Shown here: positions 34,071 to 43,566 of the stretch, in pieces | How the letters are laid out: each line of letters begins with the position of its first letter | Numbering within the stretch: position 1 is the first letter of the stretch | Source: Marinobacter litoralis | Lineage (GTDB): Bacteria; Pseudomonadota; Gammaproteobacteria; Pseudomonadales; Oleiphilaceae | Reading direction: 5' to 3' | DNA length: 64,000 nt | Assembly (NCBI RefSeq): GCF_016427555.1 | Contig: NZ_JAELVS010000008.1 | Location: 1-64,000 of the forward strand | Notes under the pieces: model-generated | What the model was told of the DNA's origin: nothing | Seen by the model: the letters and a program-made list of their open reading frames with translations, nothing else | Database searches by the model: none | Translations under genes and position numbers: made by a program

Positions 34071-34086
34071 TGGCACGAAACTGGCT
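34071..34086 (+). promoter_or_regulatory. Sigma54 promoter, GAF-CHASE kinase
   Basis: TGGCACGAAACTGGCT: perfect TGGCACG -24 and TGGC -12 at correct spacing. The predicted start near 34098 places ATG 34137 about 39 bp downstream and excludes the upstream TTG 34095 as translation start. Confidence 0.65.
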
Positions 34087-34136
34087 TTGACGGTTTGAAG
34101 ATTGGTTCTCTCGCGCACCTTCAAGGTTACTTCGAC

Positions 34137-37100
34137 ATGATTGAAGCAGAGCTACCCCAAAACGAAGCGCAACGACTCGAGGCCCTTTTATGTTTAGGTC
34201 TACTCGATTCAGCAACCGAGCAACGCTTCGATCACATCGTTGCTCTGGCAAAAGAGCTTTTCGATGTGCCTATCGCGCTGATTTCCCTTGTTGATGAAGA
34301 TAGACAATGGTTCAAGGCCAAATCTGGAATCCAGCTGGCAGAAACATCAAGAGATATTTCGTTCTGTTCCCACATATTGCACTCAGGGAAGGTTCTTGTC
34401 GTGGAGAATGCGTTGGAAGATGAGCGCTTTTACGACAATCCCTTGGTTAACGGTAGCTTGAGTTTAAGATTCTATGCGGGGCACCCGATTCACTCCCCTG
34501 AGGGATATGTGCTTGGCAGTTTGTGCTTAATTGATCATGTGCCCCGCGACTTTACAAAAAAAGACCGCACGCTTTTACGCCATCTGGCGGACATGGTTGA
34601 CAAAGAGATTGTATCCCGCCCTATAACATCAAAATCACTAACCTCCGCCAAAGAAGGCAAATGCAGTGAGCTGTTTCAAAGAGTCAGCAACCTACTTTCC
34701 TTGAAGCCGGTTGCGATTGCGTTCGCTGCAACGATTTTCTTTGCTGTTCTGATTCTCGGCAGCCGCAGTCAGCTCGTCACTTTGGAAACAAAACACCTGG
34801 AAAAACAGGCAGAGATTGCCGACCAGCTATTTAATGTTCGTGGTCGCTTGGAGACCGAGCTGAATTCACGCCTCCACTTAACTCACGGGCTTGCGGGGTT
34901 CGTTAGAGCGGGCCCCCAAAATATTGATCGAGATACCTTTCATTCATTCGCTACCGTGTTAGGTAAAAGCATTTCGGGTATTCGAAGTTTGCAGCTCGCC
35001 CCTGGAGGCGTGGTCGACTTTCTTTGGCCTGAAGCCACCAATAGCCCCGCCCTTGGTCACAATCTTCTAAAGGATCCAAAACGCAGAGAGGTTGCACAGA
35101 AATCAATCGACATGCGTGAACTATGGATAGCGGGTCCACTGCAATTGATCCAGGGAGGCATTGCCTTGATCGGGCGCCTACCAGTCTTTTTACCCAGTCA
35201 GGAAGCTGAGCTCGGTGATCGAGAGAGTTTCTGGGGGTTTGCCACTGTACTGATCGACTTAGATACGCTTTTAAGCATCTCTGAGTTCCATGAGGTTTCA
35301 ACAAACCTCAATATAGCTATTCGGGGGCGAAACGGGCTTGGGAGCGAAGGGGAAACATTCGTAGGGTCTGAGGCGGTATTCAATGGAGCGTACCAGTCCG
35401 CCACTATCTCAATGCCAGCAGGGAGTTGGGAGTTGGGGGTTGCCGTGCCCTCTGCCCCTACGTTCCGTAATATATCGGGAGGCACGTGGCTTTCGCTCAT
35501 TTGCGGCGCGCTAGCATTGGCCGCATTTATCTACGCTCTAATGCGCCTACCATTCCGTTATTTGCAAGCTGTTGATACGGCGAGACAAGCGCTCGCAAAT
35601 AGCAACGCCCGCTTCAAAGATGCCATAGAAGCATTACCCGATGGCTTCGCAGTTTATGACGACGATGATCGCCTTGTTCGTTTTAACAAACGTTATCGCG
35701 AGTTTTTCTCTCAAGAAAAGCTGCCACTTTCATTGGGATTAACATTTGAGCAGATTCTTGATATCACCATTAACTCTGGGGTTTATCAGCTACCCGATGA
35801 GTCAAAAGCGGCTCGCGATGCATTCCGAGAAATGCGTGTGTCTCACCATAGCAATCCAAGTCGAGATGGTTTGGAGCTTGCACTCTCCAATGGTCGCTGG
35901 TTGAGAGCGGTCGAGTCCCGAGTTCCTTCAGGTGGCACGGTCATCGCTTACACGGACGTTTCCGAATTAAAGAAAAAAGAACATGAGATTGCATCAGAAA
36001 AACTTCGGGCGGAATCGGCAAATGACGCAAAAACTGCTTTTCTTGCAACCGTAAGTCACGAGTTACGGACGCCTCTCAATGCGATTCTCGGGATGTTGAA
36101 CTTGCTTCAGTTGAGCGGCCGTTTACAGCCGCAAGACCAAGAACACATCGATGTGACCCACGATTCGGCAGAGCACTTATTGAACCTGCTGAATGAACTT
36201 CTTGATCTCTCGAAAATGGAAGCCAACAAACTCGAGCTGGAGTGCAACGACTTCAATCTTGCGGCCATTGCTCGCAAAACTCTGAAGCTCAGTGGTAGTA
36301 AGGCTAAGCAGAAAGACATTGATCTGGTTGAAAATTTCGCCTCTGAAGCAAACATTATGGTCAGGGGGGATGCCGGTCGTCTTCAACAAATACTTCTAAA
36401 TCTGTTGTCGAATGGCATTAAATTCACAGATATTGGATCGGTTACTCTCGCCTTATCTGGAGAGAAAGTGTCATCAGGAAAGATCCTGTTCTGCTTCCGT
36501 ATCGATGATACCGGAATCGGTTTCGCGCCGGACCAAGCAAGCGCCCTGTTTAAACCGTTCTCTCAACTTGACTCTACAGCGTCTCGCAAACATGAGGGCA
36601 CCGGCCTTGGACTCGTGATATGTAAACGCCTTGTGGAGTTAATGGGGGGTACCATTACCGCACATGGGGAAATTGGGAATGGGGCTTCCTTCGAACTTAG
36701 AATTCCGTTTCAAGTAAGCGAAGTTTCAGAAAAACACGAACAGATCGAAGATTCCCTGGTAAGTACCCCTGCCGAGTTATCACATCCGCCCATCAGAGTT
36801 TTAATTGCCGAGGATTCGCCCGCAAATCAGATCGTATTCCGAGCAATGTTACAGAACACGGGTTATTACGCGGATGTTGCAGGGAATGGATTGGAAGCTG
36901 TCCAGGCGGCTGAAAACTTTGAGTACGACATAATCCTTATGGATATTTTCATGCCTGAAATGGACGGTATTGAGGCAACCAACAAAATTCGTCGATCGGA
37001 CAAGGCTGGCCGGGTTCCCATTATCGCCCTGACCGCAAATGCTATGCCCGGTGATAGAGACAAATTTCTTGAGTCGGGTATGGACGATTATCTCGCCAAA

Positions 37101-37166
37101 CCACTCAATAAGAACACTCTGATAAAAATGCTAAACAAATGGGGACTGCGAACGCACCGTGAATGA
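34137..37166 (+). CDS. GAF-CHASE-PAS hybrid histidine kinase
   Basis: 1009 residues. An N-terminal cytoplasmic GAF domain (about 15-165: RFDHIVALAKELFDVPIALI, VLGSLCLIDH), a membrane helix near 205-225, a periplasmic CHASE domain (about 230-440: RGRLETELNSRLHLTHGLAG, WIAGPLQLIQGG), a second helix near 455-475, a PAS domain (AIEALPDGFAVYDDDDRLVR), HisKA (TVSHELRTPLNAILG, His near 640), HATPase (LNLLSNGIKFT, DDTGIGFAPDQ, GTGLGLVICKRLV) and a REC domain (ILMDIFMPEMDG). A GAF ahead of CHASE is uncommon. Divergent from the binding protein-kinase-activator operon and apparently under a sigma54 promoter, it may feed the same phosphorelay. Confidence 0.92.
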   Translation: MIEAELPQNEAQRLEALLCLGLLDSATEQRFDHIVALAKELFDVPIALISLVDEDRQWFKAKSGIQLAETSRDISFCSHILHSGKVLVVENALEDERFYDNPLVNGSLSLRFYAGHPIHSPEGYVLGSLCLIDHVPRDFTKKDRTLLRHLADMVDKEIVSRPITSKSLTSAKEGKCSELFQRVSNLLSLKPVAIAFAATIFFAVLILGSRSQLVTLETKHLEKQAEIADQLFNVRGRLETELNSRLHLTHGLAGFVRAGPQNIDRDTFHSFATVLGKSISGIRSLQLAPGGVVDFLWPEATNSPALGHNLLKDPKRREVAQKSIDMRELWIAGPLQLIQGGIALIGRLPVFLPSQEAELGDRESFWGFATVLIDLDTLLSISEFHEVSTNLNIAIRGRNGLGSEGETFVGSEAVFNGAYQSATISMPAGSWELGVAVPSAPTFRNISGGTWLSLICGALALAAFIYALMRLPFRYLQAVDTARQALANSNARFKDAIEALPDGFAVYDDDDRLVRFNKRYREFFSQEKLPLSLGLTFEQILDITINSGVYQLPDESKAARDAFREMRVSHHSNPSRDGLELALSNGRWLRAVESRVPSGGTVIAYTDVSELKKKEHEIASEKLRAESANDAKTAFLATVSHELRTPLNAILGMLNLLQLSGRLQPQDQEHIDVTHDSAEHLLNLLNELLDLSKMEANKLELECNDFNLAAIARKTLKLSGSKAKQKDIDLVENFASEANIMVRGDAGRLQQILLNLLSNGIKFTDIGSVTLALSGEKVSSGKILFCFRIDDTGIGFAPDQASALFKPFSQLDSTASRKHEGTGLGLVICKRLVELMGGTITAHGEIGNGASFELRIPFQVSEVSEKHEQIEDSLVSTPAELSHPPIRVLIAEDSPANQIVFRAMLQNTGYYADVAGNGLEAVQAAENFEYDIILMDIFMPEMDGIEATNKIRRSDKAGRVPIIALTANAMPGDRDKFLESGMDDYLAKPLNKNTLIKMLNKWGLRTHRE

Positions 37167-37281
37167 AGACGTTGTCGTTTTCCATGCACCAACTCAAATG
37201 AGCGGATCGCAATCCTTAGCCCTTCGAGGGTCACGATGTGTCCTGAAGACGCTCCTGTACGCTTGCCGGCCGTCTACCCAA

Positions 37282-38997
37282 TCACGACGAACAGCTATAA
37301 TGCGACCACCCACCAACATCAAAAAGCTCCAATGGCTTTAATCGGTAGTATTTCGCTTCGATAGCATCCGTTTGCTCAGCGTAGGGCTGCGTCATCACAT
37401 CCTGCAATTCTCGAAGCAACGTGTAGTCACCCGCAGCCGCCTGCTGATACGCAGGCACCACGTACCAGTCTTTCAAACTGTACTTGGGATTCACCCGTTT
37501 CATCTGGCTGGAGAGCTGGTCTCGCTTATAGGATTCAATAAGCGAATTCCATTTTTCGAGCCACACAGACCAACGTTCGTTTAGAGCTTGGGAATCTGTG
37601 GCGTCGGCCTGGCTTGCGTAGAAGCTTTGCTTGAGTGGTTCAATGCTTTTTGGCAACGACGAAAGTTCCCGGAAGAACATGGTGTAATCGACCGGTGTTT
37701 TTACCATCAACGTAGCCAGCTCCGAGAATAGATCTGAATCAAAACGTTCAAGACCAAGCTTGGCTGCCCACATCTGTTCCATTTGTTTTTGCATGACCTC
37801 TGGGAAATCGCCTTGAATTTCATCCAAATGCTCTAAACAATCAGGATGCCCTTCCAGTAACGGCTGGATAGCGACACAAAACGAATGAAAATTGCGTTCT
37901 GCAGCTGCCGGTTGATTCAGAAACGCGAAGTGTTGTCCGCCTCCCGTCCAGGGCTGATAGTGCGGATCGAACACATTGCAGAAGCCAAATGGGCCATAGT
38001 CGAGCGTGAAACCACCGGCGGCACAGTTGTCGCTGTTGAAGTTGCCCTGGCAATAGCCAACACGAACCCAGTTTGCAACAAGAGAAGTCAATCGGCTGCG
38101 GAACTCACGAGCAAGCAAAACAACCTTGTCGCGAGTAGGCAATGACGGGTTGATCTCGTTGCCGTACTCCCGCTCAATCAGATGTAAGACAAGTTTTTCG
38201 AGCTCCTCCATCGCCCGAGGGTGTTCTTGCTTTCGGGCGCGACGACCAAAGAGTTCGAGCTGCCCTACCCGAATAAACGATGGCGCTACACGAGTGGTGA
38301 TGGCCACGGGCTCGGATACCAGAATGTCAGGATCGACGGAGCGGGAACCCTGCGAATACCAGGGCCGCCGAACGGTCTCGGTTTTAGATACGTACAGACT
38401 TAGCGACCTTGAGGTTGGTACGCCAAGCGCGTGCATGTGCTCTTGGGCCAGGAACTCTCTAACGCTTGAGCGCAGAACGGCCCGGCCATCGCCGCCTCGG
38501 CAATAGGGTGTACGCCCTCCCCCTTTGAGCTGCATTTCCCAGCGCTGCCCGTTGGTGACTGCCTCCAAGACGGAAATGGCGCGACCGTCGCCATAACCAT
38601 TCCCGGTCTGAAACGGGCAATTCCGGTAAAATTCATTGCCGTAGATCGACAGCGCGTAGCCACAGGCCCATCCGACATTACGCAGTGGCTCCTGAACCTG
38701 TGAAAGATCCCCTGAGAACATCCGTATAAATTCGTCCGACTGCGCCAGACTGTCCACTAACCCAAGTTCTTGAAAAAGCTCTTTGCCGTGAGCAACGTAT
38801 TCGGGGTGTTCAATCGGCGTGGGCTTAACCGGAACATAGTGCCCAGAGTACACCTGCCGAGGCTCGTGATCGGCACCGTTTTCTCTTCCTTCGGGGTCGC
38901 GGTTCAACGAGTCTACAAAGGAATAGTCCGCCAACGGGGCCAAATCGGCGAGCGTTGATACCATTGCGGATGAATCACCGTGGCGTCGCATTGTCAT
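37282..38997 (-). CDS. selO: SelO (YdiU) protein AMPylase
   Basis: 571 residues, pseudokinase-fold enzyme that transfers AMP to Ser, Thr or Tyr of target proteins and is linked to redox stress. Recognisable segments: the P-loop-like [20 protein letters not shown] region unusual for its Cys residues, [40 protein letters not shown], and the catalytic-type [20 protein letters not shown] with the metal-binding Asn and Asp. It ends in CSS, where eukaryotic SELENOO has Sec-Ser-Ser. AAGGAG precedes ATG 38997. The 37167-37281 gap shows no clear terminator. Confidence 0.93.
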   Translation of the reverse strand: MTMRRHGDSSAMVSTLADLAPLADYSFVDSLNRDPEGRENGADHEPRQVYSGHYVPVKPTPIEHPEYVAHGKELFQELGLVDSLAQSDEFIRMFSGDLSQVQEPLRNVGWACGYALSIYGNEFYRNCPFQTGNGYGDGRAISVLEAVTNGQRWEMQLKGGGRTPYCRGGDGRAVLRSSVREFLAQEHMHALGVPTSRSLSLYVSKTETVRRPWYSQGSRSVDPDILVSEPVAITTRVAPSFIRVGQLELFGRRARKQEHPRAMEELEKLVLHLIEREYGNEINPSLPTRDKVVLLAREFRSRLTSLVANWVRVGYCQGNFNSDNCAAGGFTLDYGPFGFCNVFDPHYQPWTGGGQHFAFLNQPAAAERNFHSFCVAIQPLLEGHPDCLEHLDEIQGDFPEVMQKQMEQMWAAKLGLERFDSDLFSELATLMVKTPVDYTMFFRELSSLPKSIEPLKQSFYASQADATDSQALNERWSVWLEKWNSLIESYKRDQLSSQMKRVNPKYSLKDWYVVPAYQQAAAGDYTLLRELQDVMTQPYAEQTDAIEAKYYRLKPLELFDVGGWSHYSCSS

Positions 38998-39238
38998 TTA
39001 GGCTCCTTGGATAAAAATCGTTGGCGGGAATCTGAGCATTCTACCGCCTCTTCTAACATGAGTATCAACATCCACCAAATTGAGCGCTTCGAGGAAGCTG
39101 CGGAATCGCGTCTTCAGTCCTAGAATTTGATTTAAATATATTTTCTAAGTGTCTTTTATTGTTTCGTAATTTTCTGAATAATGGAGTTTAAAGCTTCCGA
39201 CTTCCTATTGCTTCCACACGAATTCAACCAGGTTCCAG

Positions 39239-40510
39239 ATGCGATCATTCTCAGGCCACCCGCTTTTCGATACTGCCGAAAATCTGGAAGATCAGGGGGA
39301 TTTCCATCGTCACCCTTCTATACCCGAGTTTTTTAAATCCCTGAGAGTTTCCGAGGAATTGGTGCGTGCAGACTATGAAATCACCCGCCAATTCCTGCTG
39401 AAATATTCGGATGTGTCAGGCACCTTCGTTCGCTTCCGCTCCGAGGTGCAGCGCTTCCTGAATTATCTTTGGGTTACTTCAAAACGTAGCTTGGCACAAA
39501 CCGATTCCGACGTGGTGACGGCGTACTTCAAAACCCTGACCATGCCGCCCAAAAGCTGGATCAGCACGGGAATCTACTCCGCGTTCCAGGAACGTCAGGG
39601 GCTACGGTTACCCAACTCGCAGTGGCGTCCTTTTGCGGTGCGGGCCAAGCAGAAAACGTCTGGCGAAGCCGCAAAATACGCGATTACGCAGGCCTCGCTT
39701 AATGCCAGCAAGACGGCCCTGCAGACCTTTTTCAAGTATCTGCTGATACAAGACTACATTCAGAAAAACCCGATGATTGGTATGCGCAAGCGCGATCAGA
39801 AGGTTCAGACCATCAACGACGTGGATACCGAAACCGATGTGCGAAGGCTGTCGGACATGCAGTGGGCTTATCTGCTGGAATCACTGTTATTAGCCGCCGA
39901 TGAAAATAAGAAATACGAGCGCCATTTGTTCGTGGTGGTCACCATGAAGTCTTTGTTTTTAAGGGTGAGCGAGCTCGCGCCGAGACAAAGACAGGGTGGC
40001 TCCACACGAACGCCAGTGTTTGGCGATTTCAAACGCAAGTTCGTGCAAGGCGAGGAATACTGGGCCTATTACGTGTTCAGTAAAGGCGACAAGGATCGCA
40101 CGATCACTCTGCCCGATGAGTACCTGCCCTATCTTCGCCGCTGGCGGGAACACCTTGGTTGCTTGACCGCAATGCCGGTGCAGGGAGATAACCACCCTAT
40201 TCTGCCCTCAGCCAAAGGCGGAGCCTTGAGCAAACGCCAGATCCAGCGAGTGTACGAGCAGGCCATCATGCTGGCCGTCGAAAGATTGGATGCCGAGGGG
40301 CGCTCAGAGGAAGCGCGGCAACTCGAAAGCATTCGTACAGAAACGCATTACCTCCGCCACACCGGCGCCAGCCAAGCGATTGAGGCGGGCGCCGACATCC
40401 GGCATATCAGCGAAGAGCTCGGGCATGCCAGCGCCGCCTTTACCGAATCGGTTTACGTGAATTCGGATCAGGCGATGCGGCGTTTTGCCGGGAGGAAACG
40501 AAGAGTCTAA
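39239..40510 (+). CDS. Stand-alone tyrosine recombinase (integrase)
   Basis: 423 residues. A core-binding N-terminal half (about 40-200: RFRSEVQRFLNYLWVTSKRS; SLNASKTALQTFFKYLLIQD) and a catalytic domain with the expected set: Arg in LFLRVSELAPRQ, His-x-x-Arg in HYLRHTGASQAI, His in ELGHASAAFTESVYVNS and the nucleophile Tyr in SVYVNS. No phage, transposon or att-like direct repeat is evident next to it, and no tRNA gene. The 241 bp before it (38998-39238) is AT-rich near 39128-39180 but holds no recognisable site. It converges on ccoG with a 21-bp gap. Confidence 0.9.
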   Translation: MRSFSGHPLFDTAENLEDQGDFHRHPSIPEFFKSLRVSEELVRADYEITRQFLLKYSDVSGTFVRFRSEVQRFLNYLWVTSKRSLAQTDSDVVTAYFKTLTMPPKSWISTGIYSAFQERQGLRLPNSQWRPFAVRAKQKTSGEAAKYAITQASLNASKTALQTFFKYLLIQDYIQKNPMIGMRKRDQKVQTINDVDTETDVRRLSDMQWAYLLESLLLAADENKKYERHLFVVVTMKSLFLRVSELAPRQRQGGSTRTPVFGDFKRKFVQGEEYWAYYVFSKGDKDRTITLPDEYLPYLRRWREHLGCLTAMPVQGDNHPILPSAKGGALSKRQIQRVYEQAIMLAVERLDAEGRSEEARQLESIRTETHYLRHTGASQAIEAGADIRHISEELGHASAAFTESVYVNSDQAMRRFAGRKRRV

Positions 40511-40531
40511 TTCGCTGCCGACTGATGAAAG

Positions 40532-41932
40532 TTACCTTTCTATCGGTGTGGGAGCTAGAAACGTAGTACGTGCGACAACCCGGCCATCAGGCCCTTCGAA
40601 AGAGCTAATTTCAAACGAAACCTCGGTAACTGCGCTCAGGATGCTTGACGGATCGTTTTCCAGAACAACCGGAATCTCCCTTTGTTCGCCAGCGTTAAGC
40701 GTCACTCCCTCCGGCCCACGCATGTTGAAACCTTCGGCGCTATAGACCTTAATGAAGGTATGTCTCGTTTCATTGGATTTATTCGTTAAATTAAGCAGGT
40801 AGCTGTTTTCGATGAGTCCCTTGCCGTTATAACGGAAGAGCCCCCTGTCCCTCTCGACCTCCAGCGTTAACAGAGGTCGTGTGGCCAAGGCCCACGAAAA
40901 CAAAACGATCATGGTTACAAGTATAAGAAAGTAAGCGACAAGGCGAGGCCGGAGGATATTCCTGACACCGGTATTCAGCTCGTTGTGACTGGCGTAACGA
41001 ACCAGTCCTGTTTGGTAGCCCATTTTGTCCATGATCGAATCACACGCGTCGATGCATGCGGCACATCCAATACACTCCATTTGTAGTCCATCACGAATAT
41101 CGATGCCGGTCGGACACACCTGCACACACATTTCGCAATCTATACAATCACCCAGCCCCTGAGCAGACGGATTGACCTCCCTGGATCGGCTACCGCGAGG
41201 GTCGCCTCGGGCAGCATCATACGAGACAACCAACGATTCATTATCAAGCATGGAAGACTGGAAACGACCATAGGGGCACATGTGTAGACATACTTTTTCT
41301 CGAAACCAGCCAGCATTGACGTATGTAGCTGCAGTAAAGAAAAACACCCAGAAGAGTGCAGAACCGGAGAGATTAAAGGACAGAAGATCCGGTACTAAAT
41401 TCCGTATCGGGGTGAAATACCCGACAAAGGTCAGCGCAGTGGCAAGACTAATCAGTAGCCAAAGACAGTGTTTCACCAATCGCCTTAGGACTTTTTCCTG
41501 GCTCAATCTTGCTTGGTCAAGTTTCATGCGTTGACGACGGTCACCCTCGGCCAGTTTTTCCGCCCAGAGGAAGATCCACATCCAAACACTTTGCGGGCAG
41601 GCGTATCCGCACCAAACTCGACCTGCGACAGTGGTTATGAAAAACAGTCCGAACGCACAGATGATTAGGATGGCAGACAACAACACAAGATCTTCCGGCC
41701 AGTAGGTCGCGCTAAATATATGGAATTTTTTGCCTGCGATATCCCATAAAACAGCCTGCCGTTCGCCCCAGTTCAACCAGACGGTTCCAAAATACAAAGC
41801 AAACAGAATGGCGCCGCCGCTCATGCGGGTTTTTCGGAATATACCTGAAAAGCTACGTGGGTAAATCTTGTTGGACGGCCGACTTCGCGGAGAACTCGGA
41901 GTAACCTGTGTGACCGGGATCAGTCGATTCAT
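40532..41932 (-). CDS. ccoG: CcoG cytochrome oxidase assembly protein (FixG/RdxA)
   Basis: 466-residue membrane iron-sulfur protein involved in copper handling for cbb3 oxidase assembly. Five or so helices in the N-terminal half, with the motif WCGYACPQSVWMWIF and KVCLHMCPYGRFQ, then two ferredoxin-type [4Fe-4S] clusters (CIDCEMCVQVCPTG and CIGCAACIDACD), and a C-terminal Ig-like periplasmic domain. ATG 41932 gives the usual N-terminus; the frame extends to 41995. No ccoNOPQ genes are in the window. Confidence 0.95.
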   Translation of the reverse strand: MNRLIPVTQVTPSSPRSRPSNKIYPRSFSGIFRKTRMSGGAILFALYFGTVWLNWGERQAVLWDIAGKKFHIFSATYWPEDLVLLSAILIICAFGLFFITTVAGRVWCGYACPQSVWMWIFLWAEKLAEGDRRQRMKLDQARLSQEKVLRRLVKHCLWLLISLATALTFVGYFTPIRNLVPDLLSFNLSGSALFWVFFFTAATYVNAGWFREKVCLHMCPYGRFQSSMLDNESLVVSYDAARGDPRGSRSREVNPSAQGLGDCIDCEMCVQVCPTGIDIRDGLQMECIGCAACIDACDSIMDKMGYQTGLVRYASHNELNTGVRNILRPRLVAYFLILVTMIVLFSWALATRPLLTLEVERDRGLFRYNGKGLIENSYLLNLTNKSNETRHTFIKVYSAEGFNMRGPEGVTLNAGEQREIPVVLENDPSSILSAVTEVSFEISSFEGPDGRVVARTTFLAPTPIER

Positions 41933-42042
41933 TGACCGTTTACCTTCCCAAAAGTTGTATGAAACTGATCGGGAAAGTATGGAGGTTTGATACAAGTAGA
42001 GACAGGCACAACTTTTTTAAGTTTTATAGGTACAGCGAACCA

Positions 42043-43449
42043 TCACGGATCTTGAACCAGTTCCAATATGCGCGTCAACGCTCGCGTCCGTTGGTTATCC
42101 CATGGGTGTGCAAAACTGATTCTCAGGCAATTGCCGAATCTGTCTGACCCTGAGAAGAGGTTTCCTGGCGTGATGACGATGCCCTCATCCAGCGCTTTAG
42201 AATAGATATCGATTGTGTTGATCGCTCCTGGAAATTCGACCCAAACGGCTAGACCACCCTGAGGCGCCGTCGTCCGCACCGCCAGTGGGCAATTAGCCAA
42301 ATGTTCTAGTAACTGGTCTCTCTGCTTTCGTAAGCGAAAGCGAAGTTTGCGCAGAAAAGCCGCGAAATCGCCTTCTTTGATATACGTTTCGACACCTTGC
42401 TGAACAAAACGACTACTTGCGAGCTGCGAGGTAAGCTTCATTTGAAGAATGGCAGAGTGCCACCGCCCCCCGCATACCCAGCCGAGCCTAAGATCTCGTG
42501 AAAGTACTTTTGACAGCGAGCTGCAATGAATCACCCGGCCTGAATGATCCAGAGATTTGAGAGTGTCCGGTATGCCAGCCCAGCCCGTTTCGGCGTATAT
42601 ATCATCCTCAATAATGGCGAGGTCGTGCTCCTCAGCGAGTTCGATTAATCGCGTTCGGGCCGCTCTGGGCATGACCGAGCCCCCCGGTGTTGCAAAAGCG
42701 GGTTGCACGACGCAAGCACGGACGTTCCATTGATTCAAAATGTCTGAGAGGGCATTTATATCCATGCCTGTTTGCAAGGAGGTTGGCACCTCGATGACCT
42801 TTAATTTCAATTGCTCCAGCAATTGAAGAACCCCATAGAAGCCCGGTGATTCTACGGCGACAACATCGCCTTCAGAACAAACCGTAAGCAAGGCCAAAAA
42901 TATAGATTGCTGGCATCCAGAGGTTATGCAGACTTCTGAAGCATCTCCAGTCCAGCCTCTTTTTGCTAATAGCATGGCAAGCTGATGTCTTAGGCCGGGA
43001 TCGCCCGCGGGCTCATCATAGTATTGGAAATCGCCTTTCTGACGCCGTAATGCCCGTCCAATTGAACGGTTGAGCTGGACGATGCCTTGGGGCATCTCTC
43101 CCGTGTGGAGATTCGGCGTCAGATCAAATGCCGCACTTCTCGTCATAATGTCCCGGAACAGCTCGCTTACGGATACTGGTTTGGGTGATTCAATACATTC
43201 CATCCGGCAGGGCGTATCGAATTTCTCTTTCTCATAGGTGACGAAGAATCCGGCGCGCTCCCGGGATTCGATCAATCCTTTGGCTTCCAGCCGTTGCAGT
43301 GCGTGCTGAATGGTTATCTTTGCGCAACCGTGCAGGTCGCACAGCGTTCTGATGGACGGTAATCGCTCGCCACATTTCCACCGGCCATCCACGATGCCTT
43401 GTTCTATTTCATCTTCCAGCAACTGGTACTTAGGGAGGCTATGGTCCAT
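42043..43449 (-). CDS. MocR/PdxR-type GntR regulator with aminotransferase domain
   Basis: 468 residues. N-terminal winged helix of the GntR family (about 8-75: LLEDEIEQGIVDGRWKCGER, LHGCAKITIQHALQRLEAKG) joined to a class I aminotransferase-like domain (about 110-460) with the PLP lysine in SSLSKVLSRDLRLGW and the Asp in AIIEDDIYAE. Such proteins use PLP or its adducts as effector; the regulated gene is not obvious here. Nearest neighbours are ccoG and mqo, with gaps of 110 and 117 bp. Confidence 0.92.
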   Translation of the reverse strand: MDHSLPKYQLLEDEIEQGIVDGRWKCGERLPSIRTLCDLHGCAKITIQHALQRLEAKGLIESRERAGFFVTYEKEKFDTPCRMECIESPKPVSVSELFRDIMTRSAAFDLTPNLHTGEMPQGIVQLNRSIGRALRRQKGDFQYYDEPAGDPGLRHQLAMLLAKRGWTGDASEVCITSGCQQSIFLALLTVCSEGDVVAVESPGFYGVLQLLEQLKLKVIEVPTSLQTGMDINALSDILNQWNVRACVVQPAFATPGGSVMPRAARTRLIELAEEHDLAIIEDDIYAETGWAGIPDTLKSLDHSGRVIHCSSLSKVLSRDLRLGWVCGGRWHSAILQMKLTSQLASSRFVQQGVETYIKEGDFAAFLRKLRFRLRKQRDQLLEHLANCPLAVRTTAPQGGLAVWVEFPGAINTIDIYSKALDEGIVITPGNLFSGSDRFGNCLRISFAHPWDNQRTRALTRILELVQDP

Positions 43450-43566
43450 GGTGTTGGCTCAAAGGTACAACGTCGGGCCATAGTGACATGGACCTTAGCT
43501 TGCTGCCAGGTTTAAGGTGAGATCCTGCTACTCCGACAAACGCGATGAGTGAATCACGTTTTGCAT

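Noticed and set aside
39239..40510. Prophage or integrative element around the recombinase
   Set aside because: Neighbouring genes are housekeeping, and no att-like direct repeats, tRNA or phage genes are visible.
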